Below, in pieces: positions 48,135 to 57,970 of a DNA stretch of 64,000 bases. Origin of the DNA: Parasaccharibacter apium (GTDB lineage Bacteria > Pseudomonadota > Alphaproteobacteria > Acetobacterales > Acetobacteraceae); the NCBI RefSeq assembly GCF_002592045.1, contig NZ_MEJG01000005.1, forward strand, positions 84,084 to 148,083. The letters run 5' to 3'. The position numbers and the translations under genes were made by a program. Below the pieces are notes generated by a model. That model ran no database searches. It saw only the letters and a list, made by a program, of their open reading frames with translations, and was not told the origin of the DNA. Within the stretch, counting starts at the first letter, position 1. Every line of letters starts with the position of its first letter.

Positions 48135-48189
48135 TGCAAACCAGTCTCCGCAAATCCCGGAGCAATCTATAGGGTTGAGGCGATACGTC

Positions 48190-50370
48190 ATGGGTAACTC
48201 ACAAAAAGATCGAAACAATATCATATCATCTCATCAAGATAATAGGCACAGCGACGCATATCACCGAGCACTCAGGCAGTGCGCACATGTCGCCCAAGAG
48301 GAATTTAAAGTCGCCGTTAGTGCCCTCCACGATGCCGAGCAGGTTGGGCGGAAACTGAAGACATCAATGGCAGCTATTGCGCGTCGTGTCCCGACTGATG
48401 GCGCAGCCATTGAAGACGCCAGAACACGACTTCAGGAACTCGACGCAAAGCTTGAGACGACGCTAGTGGACTCTCTCTGTGCAACAAGGACTGCTCTCCA
48501 TACCAAGAAGAGTGTCCTCAATCGTTTTACGATCACGCTCTTCGGCCGAACGATGGCAGGCAAAAGCACGATCCGTGAGACGCTTACTGGCGGCGATGGT
48601 ACCACTATTGGTAAGGGTGCCCAGCGTACAACTCGCGACGTGCGCGAGTACGTCTGGAACTCCCTCCGCATCATTGATACCCCTGGTATCGGGGCGTACG
48701 AGGGTGAAGAGGATCGCGCGCAGGCAATATCGGTAATCGACGAGACCGACGTCGTATTGTTTCTTGTCAGCTCCGACGGGGTTCAGGAGGAATCGTTCAA
48801 AGGTATGAGGGAGTTGCGCCAGCAGAACAAACCGATAATTTTCGTATTGAATATCAAGCGAGATCTCGAAAAATCAGTAAATATGCGTCGGTTTCTGAAA
48901 GATCCACGAAGCATATTTAACGAGAACGAGATCCGTGGACATTCCGACCGCATCTGCGAGCTTGCCCGTGATTATCTTGGCATGAGCAATGTGGAGATAT
49001 ACCCGATCCATGCACAGGCAGCATATTTTTCTACTCGTCCCGAGTATAAAGAAGATGCGGAACTTCTTGCGGATTACTCTCGTCTTGGAAAACTCCTTCA
49101 CGCACTTGAGGTAGAAGTTTCCCGACGAGGTATTGTCCGTCGATTGCAGACCATCATAGATGGTACCCAAATTTCGTTGCTTGATCTCCAAGAGGAGCTT
49201 GGTAAGCAAGCAAAAACTGTGAGGCAAGTGGCCCATTACCTTAAAGATCAATTCGAAGAGCTTGACGCCTGGCTTAATGGCTTCATCCGGGCAACAAAGA
49301 CCCGTGTAGAGACGGAAGCGAGCCAGCTCGTGCAGCCGCTCCGCGCATCGCTGTCTGCGTTCATTGACGAAAATATCGAACGAAAGGATGTCGGTGAACG
49401 CTGGAATCAAAAGGTGGTAGCGCTCGACATCCAGGGCTGGCTCAAACGTCAGCAGACGGTTATCCTTGATGAACTTCGCGCTTGCCTCGATGAGTTTTCA
49501 CGAGAAATGTCAGTAGAGTCGAAAGTGATAGGAGAGTTCGACGCCGCCAACCCATCACAATTTGATCCGTGGGATGTGAAGCGATCCCTGCATTGGCTCT
49601 CTGCCGCAGGGGGGGCCATGGCCAGCGTTTCCGCTGTAGCGGGGTACTTTGGCGCCGCGAACTTTTGGAACCCAATTGGGCTGACCGCTGGTGTCATTAG
49701 TGTGATCCCTCTAGGGCTATCGTGGTTTTTTAACGATCGCGAGAAGAAACTTCAAGGTCAGAAGGCAAAGGTGACCTCCGATCTTCGCAAAAATATCGAT
49801 AACCTTGAGCGTGAAGTCGCTAGCAGCTTGAAGCAATGGTTCTATGACAGTGTGACAAGCCGATTGGTCCGCGCGATTCGTAAGGATACACGGCAGTTCT
49901 ATACTGGCATGGGCAGGATTTCTCGATCCCTGGATGATGGGGCCCGTCAGGTAGCTACCATTGTTGAGGGGCTCAATCGCCGCCTTCTTGTCCGCACGGG
50001 GCAATTCATTCACATGCCCGTGGAAGAAGCTCTAATAGCCCGTGTAGTTCGTGATCCTGGCGTTCGCATCAAGTTCCTTTGGAGGGGGAATATCGAAAAC
50101 GCAGCGTTCTGCAAAGAAGTGGGTCGCGCGATCAACGAGTGGGTTGATGAGATTCCAGAGGTTCCTGTCGCTCAGAAGATAGCTGCTGCCCTGCGGCCTG
50201 CCAATGTCTTACCCACGAATGTATCAATCTCGGCCCGATCGGCTCTAGTTCGTGTCCCACAGAAAGAAGTAGGGCGAGCTATCGGAAAACGTGGTAGTAA
50301 TATTTCCCTTGCCAGCCGTCTCGTGGAGGTACGCATTAAAGTGATTGGAGAGGACCGCGCACATGTCTGA
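48190..50370 (+). CDS. dynamin-like large GTPase with C-terminal NusA-type KH module
   Basis: I start at the ATG at 48190, nine bases after GAGG, giving 726 aa; an in-frame TTG at 48175 is less likely. The GTPase motifs are G1 GRTMAGKST (119-127), G3 DTPG (163-166) and a G4 variant NIKRD (221-225). Residues about 345-450 are helical. A hydrophobic hairpin at about 468-515 (SAAGGAMASVSAVAGYFGAA, later LTAGVISVIPLGLSWFF) suggests membrane insertion. The last 105 residues start RDPGVRIKF (621-629) and run to IGKRGSNISLASRL (698-711); from memory this matches NusA KH1-KH2, including the AAALRPANVL linker and KH2's GxxG loop (GKRG 699-702). KH1's loop is not visible. The TGA overlaps the next ATG. 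Function unknown; an RNA- and membrane-linked role is inferred. Confidence 0.85.
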   Translation: MGNSQKDRNNIISSHQDNRHSDAYHRALRQCAHVAQEEFKVAVSALHDAEQVGRKLKTSMAAIARRVPTDGAAIEDARTRLQELDAKLETTLVDSLCATRTALHTKKSVLNRFTITLFGRTMAGKSTIRETLTGGDGTTIGKGAQRTTRDVREYVWNSLRIIDTPGIGAYEGEEDRAQAISVIDETDVVLFLVSSDGVQEESFKGMRELRQQNKPIIFVLNIKRDLEKSVNMRRFLKDPRSIFNENEIRGHSDRICELARDYLGMSNVEIYPIHAQAAYFSTRPEYKEDAELLADYSRLGKLLHALEVEVSRRGIVRRLQTIIDGTQISLLDLQEELGKQAKTVRQVAHYLKDQFEELDAWLNGFIRATKTRVETEASQLVQPLRASLSAFIDENIERKDVGERWNQKVVALDIQGWLKRQQTVILDELRACLDEFSREMSVESKVIGEFDAANPSQFDPWDVKRSLHWLSAAGGAMASVSAVAGYFGAANFWNPIGLTAGVISVIPLGLSWFFNDREKKLQGQKAKVTSDLRKNIDNLEREVASSLKQWFYDSVTSRLVRAIRKDTRQFYTGMGRISRSLDDGARQVATIVEGLNRRLLVRTGQFIHMPVEEALIARVVRDPGVRIKFLWRGNIENAAFCKEVGRAINEWVDEIPEVPVAQKIAAALRPANVLPTNVSISARSALVRVPQKEVGRAIGKRGSNISLASRLVEVRIKVIGEDRAHV

Positions 50371-52150
50371 TAAAGCTTCTTTCGAATTTGGCGAAATTCT
50401 CTCGGCGACCCAGAAAGTTCAGAGTGATCTGCGCGCGGCTACCGCGCGTTCAGAGGATCTAAAGGTCAGAGCTCTCGAGCGCGAGGTGGATGAGGTACGG
50501 ATCACTGGGGGTTCGTTCGAGCGCGTCCCCCCTCTTACCATAGCCTTCGTCGGGCAGTATAATGCGGGAAAGTCAACAATCCTTCGTGTCCTCACGGGCC
50601 GCGAGGACATCGTGATCGACGCTAACGTCTGCACCGACTCGGTTACAGCTTACGACTGGGAGGGGGTTCGGCTCCTCGATACGCCGGGCGTACATGCGGG
50701 ACGGCCCGACCACGACGAGAAGACCTACGCAATAATCGATCGCGCCGATCTCATCGTGTTCGTTGTTACGAACGAGCTATTTGACGATACGATCGGGCGC
50801 CACTTTCGAGAGCTTGCGTTCGGGCGTCAGCACGCGCGCCGGATGCTCCTTGTTGTAAACAAGATGGGCCAAGATCCAGGCTCGCCTGAGACGAAGCAAG
50901 GCGACATTGAGAAGGTCACGGCACCGCTCGTCCTTGAGGATTTCCGTAGTGTCTTCGTCGACGCCCAGTCATGGATTGAAGCACAAACCGCTGACGAAGA
51001 GGATCGCATAGACCTCCTCAAGCTTGCCAACATCGGAACGCTTACGGACGCGCTCAACGGATTTATAGCAGAGCGTGGTTTGACAGGTCGCTTGTCGGCG
51101 CCGCTCTTCACGATGCGTGGCATTGCAGAACAAGCGTCTGCGCTACTATCAACGGATTTTCCTCAAGAGCGTGCCGCGCTCGAACTCCTTCATCGCAAGC
51201 GAAGCATTTTTCTCGCATCGCGAGGTCGTTTGCGCGCAACGATGAATGGTGTCATCGCAAGAGCTGTCGTCGATATCGGGAATTATGGCGACGAGGTTGC
51301 AGAGTCGATCGAGCCAGGCAAAACCGAGAAAGACGTCGAAGCACTTCATACCCGTGCCCAGGCCAATGCCAATGCTCGCAGTGAGGCGCTTTCTGAAGAG
51401 GCTCGTTTATGCATCGAGACAGAATTCAGCGAGTTGCGCCATCAGTTGGAAGCCCTCCGTGATGGCGTGCTCGCGCGTGAACTGACTGGACAGGTTGAAG
51501 GCGAAGCACCTAGGGACGCTTATCTCGGCGACTTCGCATCCCTGGCATGGAACTCGCCTTCAAAAGTAGAAGTTCTTGCCGATTGGCCCGTCAAAGCCAA
51601 GAAGATCGGAAGCGTTGCAAAGGACATCGGGAACTGGACAGCTCGATGGGCCACGGGATCTACTGCTGAGGGAGTTTCCGCGTTCAGTGCCACGGCGGCT
51701 CGGGGAAGTGACGCGCATAAGGTTGTCTACAACGTCGGGAGATTTTTTGGCGTAAAATTCCGACCTTGGGGGGCCGTCAATGTAGCCCGGGCAATCGGAA
51801 ATGCCGGTCGGTGCGTTTCCGCAATTGGCGGTGTCTTGGCAGTCTTCGCACAGATCGCTGAAGACCGTCAGCAGGAACAGCACTATCTACAACTCCGCAA
51901 CGCGCGCGACGGCGTTCGTTCCGCTTATCGGGATTCTGCCTTGTCAGTTCAGGCTTTATTTTGGGAGCAATTCGAATTGTTTTCCAAAGAGTTTTACGAT
52001 TCTGAGTTACTTGCCATAGATAAAACCGTTGAAGATCTTGTCGGAAAGCGCAATGAACGAAAGTCTGGAGCTGTGGATTTCCAAAATCTGAAGCGACGTA
52101 TTGAAGAACTGATCAAGCTAATTAATGTGAGACAATTGCCTACCCCGTAG
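50363..52150 (+). CDS. dynamin-like GTPase, LeoA-type
   Basis: The ATG at 50363 overlaps the previous TGA by eight bases (ATGTCTGA) and has GGAGAGG nine bases upstream, so the pair is translationally coupled. The 595-aa product has G1 GQYNAGKST (64-72), G3 DTPG (106-109) and a G4 variant NKMG (166-169, canonical Asp replaced by Gly). The middle is helical. The C-terminal segment GVKFRPWGAVNVARAIGNAG (about 461-480), followed by a hydrophobic stretch and AEDRQQEQ, resembles the end of LeoA/HP0731-type bacterial dynamin-like proteins, which act in pairs in some bacteria. The LeoA link is from memory of motifs. Undamaged, unlike its surroundings. Confidence 0.82.
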   Translation: MSDKASFEFGEILSATQKVQSDLRAATARSEDLKVRALEREVDEVRITGGSFERVPPLTIAFVGQYNAGKSTILRVLTGREDIVIDANVCTDSVTAYDWEGVRLLDTPGVHAGRPDHDEKTYAIIDRADLIVFVVTNELFDDTIGRHFRELAFGRQHARRMLLVVNKMGQDPGSPETKQGDIEKVTAPLVLEDFRSVFVDAQSWIEAQTADEEDRIDLLKLANIGTLTDALNGFIAERGLTGRLSAPLFTMRGIAEQASALLSTDFPQERAALELLHRKRSIFLASRGRLRATMNGVIARAVVDIGNYGDEVAESIEPGKTEKDVEALHTRAQANANARSEALSEEARLCIETEFSELRHQLEALRDGVLARELTGQVEGEAPRDAYLGDFASLAWNSPSKVEVLADWPVKAKKIGSVAKDIGNWTARWATGSTAEGVSAFSATAARGSDAHKVVYNVGRFFGVKFRPWGAVNVARAIGNAGRCVSAIGGVLAVFAQIAEDRQQEQHYLQLRNARDGVRSAYRDSALSVQALFWEQFELFSKEFYDSELLAIDKTVEDLVGKRNERKSGAVDFQNLKRRIEELIKLINVRQLPTP

Positions 52151-52264
52151 TTAAGTATTACGCAAGCTCAATCATCGTATTTAAGGACCAAATTGATCTT
52201 AAGATAAACAGCCACGGGATTGACAGTGACCGAAATGCTTAGGTTATTTTGACAAAGAGTTAAG
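52151..52264. other. short spacer behind the GTPase pair
   Basis: The sequence between the second GTPase stop and the right IS remnant holds no gene and no clear terminator. It may include the outer end of the IS remnant. Confidence 0.35.
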
Positions 52265-52965
52265 TCAGAGTTTTGCGGCGGCGAACTTGAAAAAGCTCAT
52301 GAAGGACAAAGCTGTCTTGTCGTAGCGATTTGCAATGCGCTGCCTCCGCTTGAGATGGTTGAACATCCGCTCGATGCAGCTGCGCCCTTAGTAGCACTGC
52401 CAGTCTGTTTTCTACGGTACACTTCGGCTTTTGCGTGATGGAATGGACGGCAGGATACCACCTAGAAACAGATCCTGGCGAAAACTGTCGCCGTCATAGC
52501 CTCGTTCAGCCAGCATGGCCCGTAGTTTAAAACCGGCAACACCAGCAAGGCATCTGTGGCTTTATAAGCTGAAACCTGACCTCCTGATGAGGACAAAACC
52601 GAAAGGGCATCCCTGATTGTCGCATCGGGCGCGACTTTTGCTCGTAAAGCCGCCGCGTGATCGACTAAAACCTTTTCTTCAATGAGCCCCCTTTTGCACC
52701 CGTGGCCTGTGATTGAGTACGGACGATGATACCATCAATCATATGCTGCCAGCCATCATTCAGTCCCAGATCTATAAGAGTCTGAAGCAAAGCATCCCTC
52801 ACGCCCCGTTCAGCCCGATGGTGAAATCTGACATAAACGGAGTTCCATATGCCGTGGCGTTCATGCCTGTCCCGCCAGGGACAACCCGTCCGCAGAACAT
52901 GCAACATCCCTTTGAGAAATCAGCGGTTATTTCGGCAGGGCGGCCCCAACACCCATGCTCATTTT
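52265..52965 (-). mobile_element. IS5-type transposase remnant, right copy
   Basis: The minus strand encodes FLKGMLHVLRTGCPWRD, then WNSVYVRFHHRAERGVRDAL and LGLNDGWQHMIDG, and ends RYDKTALSFMSFFKFAAAKL followed by TGA at 52265-52267. The catalytic middle is scrambled by several frameshifts and stops. It is a nearly full-length but dead transposase, inverted with respect to the left copy. No clean terminal inverted repeats could be found. Confidence 0.82.
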
Positions 52966-52997
52966 ACTGAGGCCTTCCCCTTGAAAGACAGTTCCCA

Positions 52998-54394
52998 TTA
53001 TAAAAGAAAGGCCAACGAAAAAGGAAAATGAACCTTCTCCACAAAAACCTGCGCTTCAGCTTCCGACAGGCCCTTTCCATAACGCTCATAGGTTTTCCCA
53101 CCACGATGACCAAAAACCTTGTTGGATAGTTCCAGTCCAATATTGGAGGCAGACAGCATCTGCCGGAAATGATGCCGGAAGGAATATCCCATGAGGTCCA
53201 GATCATCGGGGAAAACCGTACGGATCAGCCGGTTCAACCGGGTCATGCTGGCCTGCTCGGAACGCAGTCGGCCTGAGGGTCCTTCACCATAGATGAGAGG
53301 ACGGTCCAATCGCTTCTGACGAGCCGCATAGTCAAGAAAGCCAAGCTCTTTCAGTTCGTCAATCACCGAAACCAGGCGAAAGGCATTCTTGGTTTTTATG
53401 CCCGCCTTCCGGACCGGAGGTCAATGCAGGGAATGTCCCCAATCATGACCAGTTCGGAGGGCGCTTCCATAAGCTCTCCACCCCGCGCCCCTGTCATGGC
53501 GCACAGGACCGCAAGCCACCAGCCATCATCCTGTTCCGTCGCGGCAAAAGCATCCGACTGGAAAAAGCGCTTCAATTCGGCATGGGTAAAGGAACGTCGC
53601 CTGTCCTGGGCATTCTTTTCTTCCATGGTTGGCTTGCGGGAACGGACCAGTTCAAAACCGTCATCCTTCAGGTAATCCTTGCCAATCGCCCAGCGCAGGA
53701 AGCTCCTGACCTCGCCAAGCTGGCGCTGGATCGCCTTGTAGCTCAAAGGGCGCTGGTGACGCTCACTGACAAAGTCGCGCAGGAAATCGGCCACATCGAC
53801 AAGGTCACGCTTGACCAGACTGCCAAGCGGCTTCCTCTTCCATACCCGTTCAAGATAGGAAAAGGTGGTTTTCATGCCTGAGACGCTCTTGGCCGCATAA
53901 CCGGGATTATCCTGCCAGAATTCATCCAGATAAGCCTGCCACGGCCTTCCAGTAACCAGCGTAGGGCATCCTCATGATTGTCTGACTTCAGCACCGTGGC
54001 AGGCTTGGGCAGTTCGCCTATCTTCAAGAGAGAGCGAAGAGCCGCCAAGTGCTTGGCCTGTTCGGCATTGGCCTTATAAAGCGCCTGGAATTTCGACTGG
54101 CCATACAGGAACATCAACCGGCCTCCCGTTCCGCTGCGTAAGTGTCATCAGGGGTGCTTCCCTTGGAGACAGTCTTCCGGAGCGTTTCAAGGAGCGCCTT
54201 GCGGTCGGTCAGAAGCCCCCGATCCAGATAGTCCCGGAAGGTTTTGAGCACATGAGACATCCGGTTGCGGGCCTGATGATAATCGGTCGTCTGGAGGGAG
54301 AGAACGACTTCCTGCCCGAAACGCTCTGTAAACGCGGCGAGAGTCGTGCCCGGAAATAATAGCCGTCACGACGTCGTATGATAAAATTGGGCAT
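52998..54394 (-). pseudogene. tyrosine recombinase (integrase), four frameshifts
   Basis: The start MPNFIIRRRDGYYFRARLSP is at 54394. Frame jumps occur near 54335, 54115, 53945 and 53400, after which coding continues each time with sensible integrase sequence: FTERFGQEVVLSLQTTDYHQ, ALYKANAEQAKHLAAL, then KTTFSYLERVWKRKPLG. The catalytic residues are still readable: R in TGARGGEL, R-H in SFRHHFRQML, H in FGHRGGKT and Y in ERYGKGL. It lies right beside the tRNA-Ser attachment site, the standard place for an island integrase. The protein cannot be made. Confidence 0.88.
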
Positions 54395-54488
54395 TGTATC
54401 TTTTCCCATGGTCAACATGTAACACGTGCACGAGACACAAGGAAAAAGAAAAACCTCAAAAATGGCAGTTTCCCGGGGAAAAGAATCT

Positions 54489-54505
54489 TGGCGGAGGGGA
54501 TGGGA
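54489..54505. repeat. attR-like 17-bp direct repeat within tRNA-Ser 3' end
   Basis: TGGCGGAGGGGATGGGA is the reverse complement of the acceptor 3' strand with discriminator and CCA of tRNA-Ser(GCU). It is identical to 45253-45269. Confidence 0.85.
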
Positions 54506-54581
54506 TTCGAACCCACGATACGGGAGTTACCCGTATAACGGTTTAGCAAACCGCCGCCTTCAGCCTCTCGGCCACCCCTCC
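54489..54581 (-). tRNA. tRNA-Ser (anticodon GCU)
   Basis: On the minus strand the acceptor GGAGGGG pairs with CCCCTCC, followed by G and CCA. The anticodon loop TTTGCTAAA gives GCU. A long variable arm and GGTTCGAATCC T loop complete a type II serine tRNA. The island has used its 3' end as attachment site and left the gene intact. Confidence 0.97.
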
Positions 54582-54673
54582 GCTATAAACGGTTTTTACA
54601 CGGCGTTTGCAGGACGTTTTGTAGGGGGAAACGCGCGTGACGTAAAGCCCCCTACACCATTCTTTTTACGATT

Positions 54674-56134
54674 TTATGAGGCTAAAAGCTTCTTCAGCAA
54701 CTCATTAACCATGGCCGGGTTGGCTTTACCTTTCATAGCCTTCATCGTTTGCCCAACAAAGAAGCCAAAGAGCTTATCTTTGCCGCTCTTATATTCAGCA
54801 ACTTTATCCGCATTCGCTGCTAAAATCTCGCTAATTGCCGCTTCAATCGCGCCTGTATCCGTCACTTGGCGGAGGCCCTTACGGTCCACAATGGCGGAAG
54901 GTTTATCACCTGTCTCCACCATATCTTCGAGAACCTCTTTCGCGATTTTTCCATTAATGGTGGAATCACTTATCAAGGCAAGAAGCTCACGCAATGATTC
55001 AGCAGAGACCGGGCTATTCTCAATCGTCCGGCCTGTTCGATTCAATGCTGCGAAGAAATCACCCAGAATCCAGTTTGTCGCCAAACGTGCATCCGCCCCG
55101 CGTGCCACTGTCTCGTAAAAGTCCGCTACAGATTGTTCAGCCGTCAGAACGCCCGATTCATAGCGAGAGACGCCGTATTCTTTCTCCAACCGTGCGCGCT
55201 TATCCTCTGGCAATTCTGGCAGAGCCGCCTTTAGCTCATCCACCCAAGATTGCTCTAGCACCAAAGGTAGGAGGTCCGGCTCTGGGAAGTAGCGGTAATC
55301 ATGCGCATCTTCCTTGGTCCGCAGAGAGCGCGTCTCGCCCTTTACATGGTCAAAAAGGCGGGTCTCTTGGTCAATTTCCCCACCAGATTCCCACACATCA
55401 ACCTGACGCTGCGCTTCAACTTCAATCGCCTGCATGACAAAGCGTACGGAGTTCACATTCTTAATCTCGCAGCGCGTGCGATAGCCCTCTTCCCCTTCAC
55501 GCCGGACAGAGACATTGACATCCGCGCGCATGGAGCCTTCCTCCATATTGCCATCGCATGTCCCCAAATAACGCAGAATCTGCCGTAATTTGCGGATATA
55601 TGCCCCGGCTTCTTCTGGAGAGCGAATATCGGGCTCACTCACAATCTCCATCAACGCCACACCAGCACGGTTGAGGTCGATGAAAGAGCGTGTCGGGTCT
55701 TGGTCGTGAATGGACTTCCCGGCATCTTGCTCCATATGCATCCGGGTCACGCCGATATGCCGGGTTTCACCATCGGATAGCTCGATCTCGACAGTGCCCT
55801 TCCCCACGATTGGATGCTCAAACTGGCTAATTTGATAGCCTGTCGGCAAATCCGCATAGAAGTAATTCTTCCGGTCAAAGCGGCTGAAAAGATTAATCTT
55901 CGCACGCAAGCCAAGCCCTGTCCGTACCGCTTGGGCTACGCACTCACGGTTCAAGACAGGCAGCATACCGGGGAAGCCTGCATCAATCAGGCTAACATGG
56001 CTGTTAGGCTCCCCGCCATAGGAGGCAGAGGCCCCAGAAAATAGCTTCGCTTGGCTTACAATCTGGGCGTGGACTTCCAACCCGATGACCACTTCCCATG
56101 CGCCAGTTTCACCAGTGATTCGATACGCGCTCAT
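54674..56134 (-). CDS. gatB: GatB, Asp/Glu-tRNA amidotransferase subunit B
   Basis: GatCAB converts Glu-tRNA(Gln) and Asp-tRNA(Asn) to the amidated forms. The 486-aa GatB has [20 protein letters not shown], the kinase-like core with [13 protein letters not shown] and [31 protein letters not shown], and a C-terminal YqeY-type tail ([20 protein letters not shown]). Its ATG overlaps the gatA stop (ATGA). Confidence 0.96.
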   Translation of the reverse strand: MSAYRITGETGAWEVVIGLEVHAQIVSQAKLFSGASASYGGEPNSHVSLIDAGFPGMLPVLNRECVAQAVRTGLGLRAKINLFSRFDRKNYFYADLPTGYQISQFEHPIVGKGTVEIELSDGETRHIGVTRMHMEQDAGKSIHDQDPTRSFIDLNRAGVALMEIVSEPDIRSPEEAGAYIRKLRQILRYLGTCDGNMEEGSMRADVNVSVRREGEEGYRTRCEIKNVNSVRFVMQAIEVEAQRQVDVWESGGEIDQETRLFDHVKGETRSLRTKEDAHDYRYFPEPDLLPLVLEQSWVDELKAALPELPEDKRARLEKEYGVSRYESGVLTAEQSVADFYETVARGADARLATNWILGDFFAALNRTGRTIENSPVSAESLRELLALISDSTINGKIAKEVLEDMVETGDKPSAIVDRKGLRQVTDTGAIEAAISEILAANADKVAEYKSGKDKLFGFFVGQTMKAMKGKANPAMVNELLKKLLAS

Positions 56135-57618
56135 GCTGATACCCCTGCATGGATAGTAGGACGATGGGTAAAGGACGCTGCTTTCTCCAAAACGGAGCCC
56201 GCGGCTAAGAGTGTTTCTTCATCAAAGAAGCGACCAATTAACTGCAAGCCAAGTGGCACGCCGTGGCTATCCAACCCTACAGGTACGGACAAAGCAGGCA
56301 CACCGGCCATGCTGGCAGGCACGGTAAAGACGTCATTAAGGTACATCTGCACGGGGTCGGTTGGTTTTTCATCCCATGCAAAGGCCCCAGAAGGTGCCGT
56401 TGGGGCGAGAATGACATCTACCTTTTCGTAAGCCTGCAAGAAGTCCCGCTGTAACAAGGTACGAACCTTTTGCGCGCGCAGATAATACGCATCATAATAG
56501 CCGGAGGACAGCACATAAGTACCCAGCAGGATACGGCGTTTTACTTCCTCACCAAAGCCCGCTGCACGCGTTGCTTCATAAAGAGCATCCAGTGATGCCC
56601 CCGTTACGCGCTCACCAAAACGCACACCATCATACCGCGCAAGGTTGGAGGATGCCTCCGCCAAAGCTGCAATATAATAAGCTGGGAGGCCATATTGTGT
56701 ATGTGGCAGAGACATATCGACAATCTCGGCCCCTGCCTCTTTAAGCCAGGCAATCCCTTGGTCCCAAACAGCGGCAATCTCAGCTGGGAGGCCATCAATC
56801 CGATATTCTTTCGGAATCCCCACCTTTAGGCCCTTCACGCCTCGCCCCAAGGCCGCCTCATAATGTGGGACAGGTTTATCCACACTTGTAGAATCTTTTG
56901 GGTCGAACCCTGCCATAGATTCCAACAAAATAGCGCAATCTTGCAGGTTACGCGCCATCGGGCCTGCTTGGTCTAAAGAGCTTGCAAAGGCGATGGTCCC
57001 AAAGCGGGAACAACGCCCATAAGTCGGCTTAACCCCTGCAATACCGCAAAAAGCCGCAGGCTGGCGGATGGAACCGCCCGTATCCGTCCCAGTAGCCCCA
57101 AGAACCAACCCCGCCGCCACTGCTGCGGCGGAACCACCAGAGGACCCACCGGGCACTAACTTCGCTGTGGAGCCACGCCGTTGCCATGGATTCACCACCC
57201 CGCCAAAAGCGGAGGTTAGGTTGGTGGACCCCATCGCGAACTCATCAAGATTCAGCTTACCAAGAGAGATAGCTCCATCCTGCTTGAGGTTAGCTGTCAC
57301 CGTGCTCTCATAAGGGGGGATGAAATTATCAAGGATTTTACTCGCAGCCGTTGTGCGAACATCCTTGGTGGCAAAAAGATCTTTCAGGCCAATTGGCAGG
57401 CCACATAAAGGCCCCCCTTCCCCTTTTGCTAAAGCAGCATCTGCCTCCTTCGCGGCAAGGCGCGCTTGCTCTGGCGTACGAGTGATGAAGCTATTCAGCC
57501 CATCATCAAGGCGTTCAATAGCCTCAATATGGGCATCGACCAATTCCACAGCGGAAATCTTGCGGGCGCGCAAAGCATCCCGTGCGGATGCTAATGTGTA
57601 ATCAAACAGGCTGCTCAT
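56131..57618 (-). CDS. gatA: GatA, Asp/Glu-tRNA amidotransferase subunit A
   Basis: GatA is the amidase that releases ammonia from glutamine. The 495-aa product has the amidase signature: Lys in [14 protein letters not shown], the Ser-rich [15 protein letters not shown], and [19 protein letters not shown] with the cis-Ser and nucleophile Ser. It starts on the gatC stop (TAATG) and overlaps gatB. Confidence 0.96.
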   Translation of the reverse strand: MSSLFDYTLASARDALRARKISAVELVDAHIEAIERLDDGLNSFITRTPEQARLAAKEADAALAKGEGGPLCGLPIGLKDLFATKDVRTTAASKILDNFIPPYESTVTANLKQDGAISLGKLNLDEFAMGSTNLTSAFGGVVNPWQRRGSTAKLVPGGSSGGSAAAVAAGLVLGATGTDTGGSIRQPAAFCGIAGVKPTYGRCSRFGTIAFASSLDQAGPMARNLQDCAILLESMAGFDPKDSTSVDKPVPHYEAALGRGVKGLKVGIPKEYRIDGLPAEIAAVWDQGIAWLKEAGAEIVDMSLPHTQYGLPAYYIAALAEASSNLARYDGVRFGERVTGASLDALYEATRAAGFGEEVKRRILLGTYVLSSGYYDAYYLRAQKVRTLLQRDFLQAYEKVDVILAPTAPSGAFAWDEKPTDPVQMYLNDVFTVPASMAGVPALSVPVGLDSHGVPLGLQLIGRFFDEETLLAAGSVLEKAASFTHRPTIHAGVSA

Positions 57619-57905
57619 TATTCCACCACCTTCGGCACGGTATAAAAGGGACCTTCACGCTCCGGCGCGTTGGAGAGGACGGCTTCTGGGCAATTTCCAT
57701 CCGTTACTTTGTCATCACGCAAGCGTGGCTGGGCCAAACCCGTGCCGACCATCGGGGGGACATCTGTAATATCAACCTCATTGAGATGATCGACCCAGCC
57801 GATAATTCCCTGCATTTCTTTCTGATGAGCCTGTAGCTCCTCCTCAGAAAGACCAATTCTTGCCAGTCTGGCCATTTTTGCCACTGTTTTCACGTCAAGC
57901 GACAT
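57618..57905 (-). CDS. gatC: GatC, Asp/Glu-tRNA amidotransferase subunit C
   Basis: The 95-aa product ([60 protein letters not shown]) matches GatC, which wraps between GatA and GatB. It leads the gatCAB operon. The ruvX promoter lies in the 65 bp between the divergent genes. Confidence 0.95.
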   Translation of the reverse strand: MSLDVKTVAKMARLARIGLSEEELQAHQKEMQGIIGWVDHLNEVDITDVPPMVGTGLAQPRLRDDKVTDGNCPEAVLSNAPEREGPFYTVPKVVE

Positions 57906-57970
57906 GTATAGTCCCGTCCACCAATATCGTTACGTTAGCCTCAAGCTATGAGAGAGCATACCCTCTTGCC

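Larger units (their letters stand above)
45253..54505. mobile_element. tRNA-Ser-integrated genomic island with a GTPase pair
   Basis: A 17-bp sequence, TGGCGGAGGGGATGGGA, occurs at both borders. The right copy is the 3' end of tRNA-Ser(GCU) including CCA; the left copy is free. Between them lie a tyrosine-recombinase pseudogene next to the tRNA, a relaxase pseudogene, a mobC pseudogene, two IS5-type remnants and two intact GTPase genes. This is the classic layout of an integrative mobilisable element. It is now immobile because recombinase and relaxase are both broken. Neighbouring chromosomal genes (VOC gene and gatB) look continuous with the host background. Confidence 0.88.

Noticed and set aside
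48175..48189. TTG start of the first GTPase
   Set aside because: The ATG at 48190 has a GAGG ribosome site at good distance, while the TTG has none.
45253..54505. Island as a prophage
   Set aside because: No capsid, tail, terminase or lysis gene is present; the content is mobilisation genes, IS remnants and GTPases.
54426..55118. 230-aa open frame on the + strand
   Set aside because: It runs through tRNA-Ser and antisense to gatB; no ribosome site and no recognisable protein pattern.
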